In this document: one piece after another, positions 33,820 to 44,824 of the stretch | Layout of the letters: every line of letters starts with the position of its first letter | Position numbering within the stretch: the stretch's first letter is position 1 | Source: Adiantum capillus-veneris | Lineage: Eukaryota; Streptophyta; Polypodiopsida; Polypodiales; Pteridaceae | Assembly: GCA_014529385.2 (NCBI GenBank) | Contig: CM043969.1 | Location: 31,159,446-31,223,445, forward strand | Direction of reading: 5' to 3' | Length of the DNA: 64,000 bases | Position numbers and translations under genes: made by a program | Notes under the pieces: model-generated | What the model was told of the DNA's origin: nothing | Database searches by the model: none | Seen by the model: the letters and a program-made list of their open reading frames with translations, nothing else

Positions 33820-34233
33820 TTAGCAGCAAGCTAGCACAGATACCTTTCTTGGAGTTCTCTTTGTAAAACACTTATTAGTTTGATAAATCAGGAATATTGT
33901 AACTCTTATTTTCTTGGATAAACTCTGTAATTAATGAGCCACGGCTACAAGCTTTCAGATTGTATCAGCCTATCATTACCCATCTTTGGTAGAACTCCAG
34001 ATTATTAGTTTTGACCACCCAAAAACCTTGGCTAAGGTGTAAAAGACAATTTGTAAGTTTTTTAGAAGTTTTGGATAATGAAATACACCGTGTGAGCTAA
34101 CAGCGCTCAATCCTCTCCTTCTCGCGCTTCCTACTCCCTCCCTGGTTGTCACATTGCAGTCGCGTTTGTTGCATTGCAACCGTAGGTAAGAGCTCTATGC
34201 ATTGACGTAAGAAGTTCATAGTAATTCTTAGCT
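33820..34233 (+). mobile_element. Putative LTR of G
   Basis: About 414 bp bounded on the left by the polypurine tract and on the right by a primer-binding-like TGG. No second copy is visible in the window, and the ends are not clean TG...CA (it begins near TTAGCAGC). Inferred from flanking signals only. Confidence 0.45.
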
Positions 34234-34235
34234 TT

Positions 34236-34253
34236 TGGCATCGCCGACCCGTG
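34236..34253 (+). other. Primer-binding-like site after G LTR
   Basis: TGGCATCGCCGACCCGTG, starting with TGG and resembling the TGGC(G/A)... class of plant gypsy primer sites. Its presence to the right of an LTR that also has a polypurine tract on its left means this LTR is shared between two units, as in element C. Confidence 0.4.
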
Positions 34254-36292
34254 GCCTAATTTCATCATAACTAGGAGTTTACACTTTCAAATCAAAAACT
34301 AAGCATAGGTGGGGTATTGGGGCATCATTGCTAAGCATTTAGATGCATTCTGGGTCAAAAACCACTAGGTCAAAAATCCATTGCTGTTAATAATCGCGAT
34401 TTTGGAACTTGACCTAAAGTGGGGTTTGAGACCATAATCATGTGTGCTTAGGTCTTATAAACATGTCGTAGAAGTTTCGTTACGTTTGGATGTCATTTGA
34501 TACTGTAATGGATGTGATTTGTTTGCCGATGAGCGATTGGCTTTTGGTGATTTCAGTCACTTGAGTGTAGCTTGAGTTGGATGTGATTTGTTAGATGTTT
34601 TCGGAGAGATTGACAACCTCTTGTAGCCTCTATGCACTAGTGGAGTCAGCTTCGTCCCATGGATTGACAATTTTATCGTGGTTCTCGCTAATACTGCAAT
34701 AAGATAGGATGGTAAGGTTAGACATGTGTCCCACAGACCTGTTTATAGGTCACTTCAAACTCTTCATTTCTAAGCCCAAAACTATCATCTTGAAACTTAT
34801 CCACCTTCCACTCTGCCAGGCCCTTTCTGATACCCTTTAGGTCTATGAAACCACATTAAGCATACATACTAGTTGCTCCTTGCATGTCCATGCTCTTTGT
34901 AGCTGCTTCAACTCTTTTCCATGTACCTGCTAGCCTGCATACCCCTGCTTGTACCACTTTCTATGGTGGACACACTTTCCTTGCACCACCACCATAGACA
35001 AGGTCTAGACTTAAAGGGGTTAATATCTTTGTACATTTTTTTGCAACTAGGAATTGCATTGTAAGTCTATCGACAAATCACAGAGTTTTTCCATAGAGAG
35101 AATGTGGCGGTTGCCTTTGCCCTCGGCTATAATAGTATACAACTAATGCTAGACTATTGTTAGTGCTCCAATAAGAAGTTTTTAATCAAATTTAACTAAG
35201 CTAAAGTAAGGCTATATAAAGAAACCTACTTCCCGTGCTCATCAACATCCCATCTCTTGCATGTGTCGATAGAGCCACGTTCCCCTTGGTGGTGCGGGAT
35301 TTCATTTATAGAGCTTCTTTAAGGATTCAATATTCATCAATGATGCATCTTCCATGAGCACTTAATTAAGCTTTGTAGTTTTGAACCCTATTTTACTACC
35401 TTGTAACCACTTACTAGTGCCTTTGGACATTATTATCATGCTCCTTGCCCGTACTAATTGTTGATGGGCCTTTTAAACTCACAACCTTTGGTGGAATACA
35501 TTGTTTCCATTCCATTTAAACACCCTAAGCCCTCTACACTCTAAGATTTGGAATAAAAGACCTTATGTTGAGTTTTTCTTATGTTTGTGATGTCTATCCT
35601 CTTCTTCATCCTAGCTTGACTTGTATATCCTATGGGCTATTTCCAAACCTTCTCCTTGGCTACTCTCCACATTTGGCATATATTTGCCCACCAAGATAGC
35701 TTCTAATGCCTCATCACTTATGGACCATTGAGGACTATGAAGCATAATAGATTACATTTTTCCTTAGCTCATAATTCTCAATCTAACATCTTCAATAAAA
35801 TATTTGGGTTCAAACATTGTAATACTCATGCTTTCCCTATAAAGCACACCCTCATGGAATTTCTACTTGCTCCCCCACTCAACAATTGTGAGGAATTGGT
35901 GACCTTATTTTTCCTTGTAAAAATGGCCATTATCATCCTTCTTGTGCTCATGGAGCAGGTTTAGAATGGCGACCTTCATGAAGAGGAACTCCTTCATGTT
36001 TGTTCACTTGGGGTCAATGCTTCCACCTAGAGGAATTCCTTCAAGTTTCCTCACTTGGGGTCAATGCTGCCGCCTAACTTGAATGTGTTATTGCATAGTC
36101 CATGAAATCATGTAATGCTTCTACATACAAGCATATGAATATAGATCCTTGTCTTAATCCTCTTAAAACTTGGACCTTCTCTTTCTTATGACCTCACCCC
36201 CAAGATTTTTGGAAATGGACCCTTTTACACCATGATACCGCATCAACGTGAACTGTTTTTTCCCCTTTTCCATCATTCACCTAGTTTATGTA
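34254..36292. other. Stretch without recognisable genes
   Basis: No long ORF and no recognised protein. The first few hundred bases look like the leader of G (AATAATCGCGATT at about 34388). A 52-bp imperfect tandem duplication lies at about 35980-36078 (GAGGAA(C/T)TCCTTCA...CTTGGGGTCAATGCT). A small inverted repeat (CTATGGTGG...CCACCATAG) is near 34960-35000. A 78-codon frame at 35728-35964 has no homology I know and is not called. Confidence 0.5.
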
Positions 36293-37637
36293 TTAACACT
36301 AGAATGGTAACAGGACACTTTTATGTCCTTGGACACTTTTGTGTCCTGTTAAGTGACCATTTTGCTTGAATTATTTGAAGAGTATGAAAATGAATTTCTA
36401 GGTGCTATATATCCACAAAGTTGCCTTATGAGCTGAAAAAAACTTAGCTTTTTTTTTGAGTATCAATCTCACCATTAACCTTACTCTTGCACAACATTTT
36501 TGAACCTAAACTCTGTGAAAAAACGGGTCCTGTTTTTGGCTTTTTTTCAATTTTTGGCAACTATACCACTCTAAACTTCATGTTTGTGAGGTTTAGATGG
36601 CTAGAGGTTAGGCCTTCATAGTTCTCAACATGTTTTGATGCTTGTAGGGAGAGCTAAGTGCTAAAATTGAGAGTTATGACCAATTTACAAGAATTGCATA
36701 ATCCTGTTTTTTGGCCAAAATTAGCACTTGTACGATTTTTTCGGTGGCTTTCTTGATATCCAAATTCAATTTTGATTGTGTAAGTGTAATGTATAACATA
36801 AAGCTAATCTTCCTTGAGTTTTGGGGGACCTAATATGCTATATAGCATACTATATGATGATGGTTGAGTTTTTTGATTGTTGAAGAATACGATACATTTT
36901 AGAGTAGCAAGTATAACTTTCTCAATATTGCTAGTTTCTTAGGCCAATTGTATGTATTTTGTAGGTAGTGACCATATCTAATCATAGACTACAAACTTGG
37001 CTAGATATTGAGTAGTTTCTATGGGTTTCTAGAGGTCATAATGATAAACCCAGTTTTTTCATGTTTGTTGTATTTAGCACTTTATCATTGCCCCCAAGGT
37101 TCCAATTGTAAGAGATCCATTATCCTTTTGACATGCTCCATGGCTCCTTTTGAATCCAGAGGCCCAAAGGGAACTAAGAAAACATGAATATAGTATCTGT
37201 ATTGAGCGTGACTATAGAAACTTTGATGATAGATCTCAAGAATGGCAAAAATGCAACTTTTTGTACCTATTTTTTTTGCCCAAAAAAAAATTAGTGAGGT
37301 ACAAGCAACCATATGTTTTGGTCACCAACCCATTGAAGTTAACGTGGCATTTTATCTCATGTCCTACAAAAATCTCCACTCTTATTTATATGCAATCAAC
37401 CGTAAAAAATTGCTGTTTTGGGCAAAATGCACTGGTCTATCAACTTTGGAGGCTTGTAGTGACCAAGGGATGAGAAAAATTACAAGTTTCTCATTTTTTC
37501 CATATGTAGTAGTTATTGAACTATAAGCTCATGAAAGGATTTTTCAAAATGAGTGGATCTACTATGGTTTTGGAATTTTTTCCCAAAACCCTGAAAGGAC
37601 ACTTTTATGTCCTGTTAGGTTACCATTCTAGTGTTAA
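36293..37637. mobile_element. piggyBac-like non-autonomous element 1 (TTAA-flanked)
   Basis: Element 36297-37633 (1337 bp) is flanked by TTAA on both sides. Its terminal inverted repeats are CACTAGAATGGTAAC (15 bp perfect). Next to them lie self-complementary blocks GGACACTTTTATGTCC and GGACACTTTTGTGTCC (left) and GGACACTTTTATGTCC again (right). TTAA targets and a C-x-CTAGAA start are known for piggyBac ends. The interior is AT-rich without a transposase ORF; 37150-37526 has only short frames. So it is probably a non-autonomous derivative. Confidence 0.7.
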
Positions 37638-38778
37638 TCAAACCCCAATAGACTCCGAGCTTGAATCCAATCCCACCACCATACAAATTCAATACTCACA
37701 ACTCTAACCTTTGTGTAAATCTCAAAACATCTTAGCCAAATGAAGCTTTTTTATAACTTGACATCTATTTATCCCTACCATGAAACTCTAAAGAATACAT
37801 TGTTTAAAATAGTCCCTTTGAACTAAATTTTTTTGAAGACCCTATTTGATTACCCTAGTTACCCCACCTTCATTGTTAAAAGCCACCCCTCCCCAAATAT
37901 GCTTCCTTTGTCCCAAACCCTTTAGCCTCTACTACAAGTATTCAAACCTGAGTTCCTCTTACTTGGGTCAATGCATTTCACCAAACCTTCATTCCCCCTT
38001 GATACACCTTCAGCTTGAAAGTAAGAATCTTTACTTTTTATACTTTTCTTATTACCCAATTCTTTGTGAGCAATGTTGCTATAATGTTTTTCTTGGATAC
38101 ACTTTGGCTTTTTATTATAGTTCATGAAAAGTTTTAGGTTAAGATAGATACTTTTGGTCTTGAAATTTGGAAACTTTCTTGTCATGGTGATGTATATATC
38201 TCTCCCTCTCTCTCTGTCTTTCTCTCTCTACAAAATTGCTTCCAAAAAGCTCAAAAAATGGTGCCGTAGTTTGAAAAGCAAAAAATGAAAAGCTCACAAA
38301 TAGAATGCACTCTTGACTATGTCGTTGATACACTTTTCTTGATCAATAGGTGCCATTGGTTTTGCACTGAACTCAGTCATTCATGAGTCACTGTGCTGAG
38401 AGTCCTCTTGACTTTTACAATCCCTTTATTTCTATACCTCAGAATTATCCCACCAGATAAAGAGCTTATTTGATCAATTCATTTAGCATTAGGCTCCTTA
38501 TCATATGTAGATCCTTCTGAAGACCCGAATGTCTTAACTGTGGATAAAGATCATCATTAATTGTGTCTGCATCAGTTGTTTTGCTCTCAGTCAAAACTAG
38601 ACGTATCTCTTGAGCTGTAATGACACTTTGTGTACTGATTCACCCTCTTTTTTCTTGAGTTAGTGAGTTTGCAAGACTATATTGTGATCTATGTCTTTTT
38701 GCAATAATTCTTAGAAGAACAAACAGCTCGTCTAGAATCTCAAAATCATGTCTTTCCACTAAGTTAAACAATGTAGCC
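37638..38778. other. Stretch without recognisable genes
   Basis: AT-rich, only short frames. A CT-rich patch sits at 38197-38230. I see no repeat boundary or domain here. Confidence 0.5.
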
Positions 38779-38782
38779 ACGT

Positions 38783-39919
38783 TGTGAGCGGGATGGAAAC
38801 ACACACAACACCTCTATAATGAACCAACACACACTCTTGGGATGATACACACACACACTATGGGGAACCACTCGGCTTACACAACCCACCTGGCCGAGAC
38901 AGGGAACACACCAATGGAGTGAGAGGAGAGAGACTATCCATTTGCCCAATCCACACAGAGAGACACACACACACACACCCAAAAACTCAGATCAAAAGAG
39001 GAGAATTTCTGATGTTTAGATACAATTGAGCTTGTGCCAACACTAATGGGGCAAATAGCTCACACAATATGGGTAAAATATGCCAGATACAATCACAAAT
39101 TCGAGCAGAAACTTCGTTCATAGGAGAAACTTACACAGCCAAAATAGCAAAAAAAAGTGAGAAATTTGGCAAAATGGACAGTTCCATCACATTCGGAACG
39201 GCCCAAAACCATAGTCTACAATGTCAAAGTGCTGAAATCCGACCTTGGATGAGCAGTTTATTGCCAAAACAAGCTCCAAAAACAGCAAAAACTCAATTGC
39301 AACTGTTTCTCCTTTTATCTCCATATTGTTTCTGGTATTCTCTCTATTTTTTCAGTTCCCACACTTAGATTTATCCTTTGGGAACCTTTGGATTTTTAGT
39401 TGACCTCAAACGACCCCGAACAAGCCAGAAACTTGCCACGGTGTGCATTTTTGTCACCTTTCTACATCCATCCGCACACCAGGCACTCAACTTTTTCCAA
39501 TAATTCATCCCGCAACCACATGAAGTGGACCCCAAATATAGTCCTCATGATGACCTTTTTGCATAATTATCACAAGAAAACACCCACGTTGTGTCCGTAC
39601 TTATCCACGTGCAAATATTGACCCGATTCGACCTCCTGAGTCCACTAGATGCCATCTGACGCACCTGCTTACCTCATGTCATCGTCCCGTGGATAGATTC
39701 CTCAAGAAGTTTTATGCACTACCAACTCCTCATTATTATAGAAAAAACACAATGGTAGTGGTGATAGTGAAAATCATGCACTATGTACATGTTGTCCTAC
39801 CTGTACACATGTGGGCCCTACGTAACCACCTCGCTCTAAAGAATGGGAAATTCTTTATTCGATGCACCATGTATGTGTATGTACATATACGCAATCCTTG
39901 CTCGAAAAAACTCCTAACA
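38783..39919 (-). mobile_element. Solo LTR of the F/D family
   Basis: 1137 bp, starts TGTGAGCGGG and ends CTCCTAACA, colinear with the LTRs at 159, 47683 and 61882. No leader or primer-binding site adjoins it and no internal sequence is present. Flanks are ACGT at 38779-38782 and ACGT at 39920-39923. A solo LTR arises by recombination between the two LTRs of a full element. Confidence 0.9.
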
Positions 39920-39923
39920 ACGT

Positions 39924-40842
39924 CATCTCCCAGAGTTAGTCCAAATCCCGCACATTTTGTTGCAAAATCCAAATCTTCCTTTTCTTTGATCACTCTTCTG
40001 TTGAAGGCTTCCACGTGACCTTGTTTCTCTTTATCTATAGTGTATTTCTATTTATCTCATTTTTAGATTTGGTACTGAGAGATGGAAGTGCAAAACAGAC
40101 CCGATGGCCTGTACACCAAGACTATGCACAATGGCCTCATCATGGGAGGTACGCAATATGGTCACCACCTAACAAGATATGCGGCTGTGATGCATACATA
40201 TACACATGCAATATCCACGCCCAAGTGTGGTATGGGGTGGTTGGAAAACAAGATGAGAGGAATGGTGAATGAGTGAGAATGGGTTTGCTACTTGTGCATG
40301 TAGTAAGGAAGATAGTGAGGTAAGGGAGACATGCAAGTATGCTCACTTCTCATACAAAAGGTGGCGAGTCCGCACACCTAAAGATGCAAGTAGCAAGATG
40401 ATAGGAATAAGATAGGGAGAGAGAGTGTCTGTATGGTGGAAAACACGCACGCCTTAACATAAGCAAAATGGAAAGAACAATCATAAACCATACTCGCAAT
40501 GAAGTGCATTCCAAAAGACACAAGGTATAGCACCAAGATGGAGTGTGTTGATTGCTTGCAAAAGATAAATACAATAGGTATCATAGGGAAAGAAGATGAG
40601 AAGGGGACAAGACTATATGAAGCATAATGGAGGGACGGGATTTGATGGCGAGGAATATCATGAGTGTAGCCATCATTCTTCTTCTTGAAATCATGACTTC
40701 AATCCTTCATGACAAATGTGTGGAGATATGGTGCTCATTTTGTGCATGGTGATGGTGTTATGATTATGTGATTAGGGTTCATGCGGTTAGCATGTAGCAC
40801 AAGGGTGTGTATGTGTAGGTGTGTGGGTATATGTGTATGGGA

Positions 40843-40898
<56 letters not shown>

Positions 40899-41433
40899 TG
40901 TAGTCCCCCATTTACAAAAGAGAAGTCCTCCTTTTATAGGACAAGAGAGTGATTAGGGAAGAGATTGTGAGCAAGAGGAGTTATCACAAAGTAAACTCAG
41001 TTAGAGGCATTCCCCCAATGAGAGAGCTTCGTGCACCCTGCTTATTGACCAATTTTCTCCTAATCACCTTCATCATGGCGAGCTTTGTCTCCCTGTCACC
41101 TTCCATAGCTTGATTCCAAGAGCTTCCTTATAATATTTGAGATAATCTTGACAAAAGAGAATAAAATAATAATGGAGAGAAACCTATAAGACATTGGTGT
41201 ATGTAGTTGGATAACCACGACTTCTTCCCAAGTGGACATATAAGATCCACCATTTCAGCCATACCTTCCAAACCATAGCTCCCAAAATTATAAAAAAAAA
41301 TAGGGACCAAAAGATCAGCTCAATGTCTACACCTTTGGTGTTGAAAACTTTTTCCGATTTGGAATGAAAATAATAGAGAAAAATCCCACAAAAAATATGT
41401 GTTCGTCTTTTCCCTTCCAAAAGTCTTCCAAGT
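39924..41433. other. Stretch without recognisable genes
   Basis: No supported ORF. It contains the GT microsatellite. The rest is unremarkable non-coding sequence. Confidence 0.5.
40845..40896. repeat. (GT)26 microsatellite
   Basis: 52 bp of pure GT dinucleotide, preceded by a degenerate GT-rich lead from about 40801. Confidence 0.97.
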
Positions 41434-41826
41434 GGTCCCCCCTCAGCACTAAAGGGCACGGGGCATTAAATGAAGCCCCAGAGGTGGGATCTACGACTGA
41501 GAAGCTCGGGCACAAAAGAAAAGGCGCGCAGGGCCGTAGGATGCACCAGAAGTAAACTAGGACGCCAAAAAGTAAACTTGGACATGGGCACACCTGTCCA
41601 CGTTGACTTATCATCCGTTTGTTGCCCACCATGGTCAACATATGCGCATGGGGGGTTGGATAAGCCATGCGCCTTGCCCGGCGCCCACACGGGTTCGAAT
41701 CGCGCGAGCAGCACCCCACGCCCCATTTTTTTGAGCCCTCAAATCTCCTTGAGATTCGTGCGCGCACCCTCAGCGGTAGATCCCATCTCTTTGCTCCCAT
41801 GCCCTTTAGTGCTGAGGGTGGTCCCC
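41434..41826. mobile_element. Inverted-repeat element with tRNA-like core
   Basis: The left arm 41434-41501 and right arm 41768-41826 are inverted copies of about 60 bp (shared CCTCAGCACTAAAGGGC and GGGATCTAC). Between them 41641-41712 has a good Pol III B box, GGGTTCGAATC (41691-41701), and a possible A box TATGCGCATGGGG 50 bp upstream. It could be a tRNA-derived SINE inserted in or forming part of a foldback/MITE element. A 176-codon minus frame across it is not credible as a protein. Confidence 0.5.
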
Positions 41827-42209
41827 TCTTGACTTCATGTGCAAGCCTTGTGTTCACAAGTGAATTATGCTTGAATTTGATAATCTTTTGTCGACTTTAG
41901 CTCAATAATTCATAAGATTCTCCTCCTTTTCACTATTGACTTTTACTCTTCACCTGTAGTGACCGTTAGGTAGTGACCGTCGGGTAGAATCGACATCAAA
42001 TGATTTTTTAAGTTTTTTTTCCTTTCCATAGGGTTTGTTCTTACCTCTCCTTATTTTTGATATCCAAATGTGTCAAAACCATACTATAAACAAAATAAAT
42101 ACATAGATTTTTTTGGTGCTTTTCATGCATCAAGTGCATACCAAGAGAGAGGTGGAGCAAAATTTAAAAAAACGGCCCTCATTATCAATCTCCCTAAAGC
42201 TAGGGGCAT
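41827..42209. other. Region between inverted-repeat element and E
   Basis: No ORF. It should contain the 3' untranslated part and any LTR start of E, but I cannot place a boundary. A short direct repeat TAGTGACCGT occurs twice near 41958-41983. Confidence 0.4.
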
Positions 42210-42962
42210 TTATGTCTCTAGCTCTGTATTTGATTCTTCTCCAATTAAGGTGGAAGAGTCTTCCTCCTTCGGGATTTCCATTATAGGTGCTTGATCAAAC
42301 CTCAAAAAGTACTGTTTCAGCCTCCATCCATTGACACGTGTTTTGTGGAGCCTACCATCTACATCCATCAATCAGTAAGTGCAATTGTTTTAGCGCTTTC
42401 TAATGAAAAATGGCCCCTCCTATCTAGGTGAAAAACTTTTATCCTTCATAGTGGTGTCAAACCTGGTATCATACCTTAGGACCACCATAGCTTTCTCGAG
42501 ACCTTTTTCCCTAAGTCCCTTGTTGAAGGTAAGTCGACGTTGTTCTGCCTGTGATGCATAATGGTTGATAGAATCTTCTCTATCTAGTTGAAGCCTCTCT
42601 AGATCAATAATGTGGTTCTGAAGATGAGCATTAGAGCGTTCCATCTTCCTAGCTAGCACCCTGAGACTAGCCAATTGTACTTCAATGGGTAAAATGGCAT
42701 GCTTACCATACACCAAGTGATATGGCGTGAACCCAAGGAATGTGCGAAATGAAGTGCGATAAGACCAAAGTGCATCCATAAGATGCTTGTCCCAATTGCT
42801 TTTGTGATTGTCTACATTCTTAGTGATGATCTTGCAAATCATACCATTTACCTTTTCCACCAAACTGTTGCATTGTGGGTAGTAGGGAGTTGAGTGTCTT
42901 CGTGAGATACCTAGCTTCTCCATCAGCTCTCCTACTAAGTCTCCTCTAAAACTTGGTCCCAT
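42210..42962 (-). pseudogene. Integrase C-terminal half of E
   Basis: Open frame 42420-42962 has the second catalytic Asp in the altered context FDMGPSFRGDL (normally SDRG). The Glu is in YYPQCNSLVEKVNG, followed by LWSYRTSFRTFLGFTPYHLVYG. Beyond the stop at 42420, a broken frame to a TAA at 42210-42212 continues with EGPFFIRK and HKTRVNGWRLKQYFLRFD, the GPY/F-like end also seen in C. All DDE residues survive but frames are broken. Confidence 0.85.
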
Positions 42963-42995
42963 GTCAAAAATTATTTTAAGAGGATTACAAAAATG

Positions 42996-43283
42996 TCAAC
43001 AAAGATTTTCAAATACAAACTTAGCCACGTCCTTTGCTATAATCCGGGTGGTAGCATTTGCTTTAGCCCACCTAGTCATGTAGTCCACATCCATGATGAT
43101 ATAAAATTTACCTGATTGGTTCCTTGGCAAAGGCCCAATGGCATCAATTACCCATTTTTGAAATGGTCCATAAGAGATTATAGGAGTCTGTGGCTCATAT
43201 GTGAGCCTCCTATCACCAGCCTTCTGACACTCTTTGCATGTTTTGCACGAGTGATGCACATATCTCTGTAAACTAGGCCACAC
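42996..43283 (-). pseudogene. Integrase zinc/core start of E
   Basis: 95 codons: WPSLQRYVHHSCKTCKECQKAGDRRL (CX2C half of HHCC), WVIDAIGPLPRNQSGKFYIIMDVDYMTRWAKA with the first catalytic Asp. A frameshift of about 30 bp separates it from 42962. Confidence 0.88.
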
Positions 43284-43334
43284 AAAACCAGCTTGTAGAA
43301 CCTTCCTACTGGTGATGTCAAGTGCAAATTTCCC

Positions 43335-43967
43335 TCAGCAAACACCATCATGGAAACTTGAAATTATTTTTATGATCTCTCTAGAGAGAGGTGCACGCCT
43401 AAGAATTTGATCCTTACCCTTGCAATAGAGGTCGTCATTGATGATAAGGCGGTATTTTGTTGCCTTGCATACAAGCCACTGCTTTTGGCCCTTAGTAAGA
43501 TTTTTAAGACACTCTCCTGTGTCCAAGAAACTCACGATGTCAGACATAGCATTGCTACCTTGGAAGAGACGCAACTTCAACTTGATAGCATCCACCACTA
43601 GAACATCTTGTAGCTTCTCTCTAGCTAGAGCATGTGCTTCTTGATTTTCTGCTTGAGGGACATGATGTAATTGTACAACTTGAAACTTCCTTAAAAGTTC
43701 CTTAACCTTGTGCAAATGTCCTAGAAAGCTATGATTTTTACAAGCCCAAGTTCCATGTATTTGTTTAATTAAAAGTATGGCATCACCAAATACATTGAAC
43801 TGTTGAATACCTTGTGTCACACACCACTCTAGCCCAAGAGTTAAGGATTCATATTTTACTTCATTGTTGGAGTGGGAATCCAAGAGATGCCCAATGGAGA
43901 ATACATTTTTCCTTTGTTTAGTGAAGACAACAATGCCCGCTACAGCTTTGTCCACTATCCTCATCAA
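43335..43967 (-). pseudogene. Second (archaeal-type) RNase H of E
   Basis: 210 codons: AVAGIVVFTKQRKNVFSIGHLLDSHSNNEVKYESLTLGLEWCVTQGIQQFNVFGDAILLIKQIHGTW...HHVPQAENQEAHALA. The catalytic Glu (NNEVKYESL) and the later Asp (FGDAILL) are present. This domain is the Tat lineage marker. Residues about 130-210 lead into the integrase zinc domain. Confidence 0.88.
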
Positions 43968-44039
43968 AGAAAAGAGAGTGAGCCCTCTCTATCTTAGGGA
44001 TTTCCAACACAAGTGTTACTTATTTGTCACTTGTCTTGA

Positions 44040-44227
44040 TCTTCAGCTCCTTTTCATAGTGGCGATGAGTGAGAATGCCTCCTAGACTAGATCTTGTGGA
44101 TCTCTCCACTTGCATTGTGTAGTCAAACTCTTACAACCTTGTGAGCCATTTGGAAATCCTAGAAGAAACATCAATGTGTTGCATTACATAAGGAAATACT
44201 TCTTCCATTGTTAAGACTATGAATGGT
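44040..44227 (-). pseudogene. Retroviral RNase H end of E
   Basis: The broken minus frame encodes RPFIVLTMEEVFPYVMQHIDVSSRISKWLTRL, a stop, then EFDYTMQVERSTRSSLGGILTHR. It aligns by eye with the same degenerate region of C (24390-24559). Confidence 0.6.
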
Positions 44228-44490
44228 CTAGACAATAAATAAGAGCAAAATTTGGTGGTAGAGAACATTAATGCTAGCCAAGAAGACTAGCCTTGCTTTC
44301 ACCAATGTGGCATTTCTCCATGTGATCACATGGCCAAGAATACTACCCTTGCTTTCACCAATGTGGCATTTCTCCACGTTGAGTTGGCCACCCAAAGCTT
44401 GCAGCCTAGATACACATTCATAAACTTTCTCCAAATGAAGAGAGCAAGAGATATCAATACAAACGTCATCAATAAAAACGCGGATTGATT
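44228..44490 (-). pseudogene. RT active-site/thumb region of E
   Basis: Near 44460-44490 the minus strand encodes FIDDVCIDI (YxDD box as FIDD). 44228-44434 gives KVYECVSRLQALGGQLNVEKCHIGESKGSILGHVIT. A 55-bp tandem duplication (44279-44333 and 44334-44388) then disrupts the frame. Confidence 0.75.
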
Positions 44491-44503
44491 TTCCTAAGAA
44501 TGA

Positions 44504-44812
44504 CTAAAAAACAAATGTCACATAGGGTTGAAAAGTGGTCGGAGCATTAGTGAGACCAAAAGGAATGGCTCTATAAGCAAAACACCCCCATGGTGTGATG
44601 AAGGTTTTCTTCTTTTGATCTTCTTCAATGATGCTAATTAGGAAGTAGCCTGAGTAGCCATCACATACCGTGTAGCAATCATGTCCTACTACCTCATTGA
44701 GAATTTCATCTTGAAAAGCAAGAGGAAAATGGTCCCTCATTGTGGCTACATTAAGGGTCTTGTAATCAACACAAACCCTCCACTTGTCATTCTTATTTGG
44801 CGTTACTACCAC
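44504..44812 (-). pseudogene. Reverse transcriptase fingers/palm of E
   Basis: 102 codons: VVTPNKNDKWRVCVDYKTLNVATMRDHFPLAFQDEILNEVVGHDCYTVCDGYSGYFLISI, PWGCFAYRAIPFGLTNAPTTFQ. All standard RT blocks up to the palm. Confidence 0.9.
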
Positions 44813-44824
44813 TAGAGAAATACA

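Noticed and set aside
36297-37633. CACTA (EnSpm) element
   Set aside because: The ends begin CACTA, but the 3-bp flanks differ (TAA and TTA), whereas TTAA matches on both sides.
41641-41712. Functional tRNA gene
   Set aside because: B box is good but I cannot fold a convincing acceptor stem and anticodon arm; a tRNA-derived repeat is more likely.
41327-41857. 176-codon minus-strand frame
   Set aside because: It spans both arms and the core of the inverted-repeat element; composition and context suggest chance.
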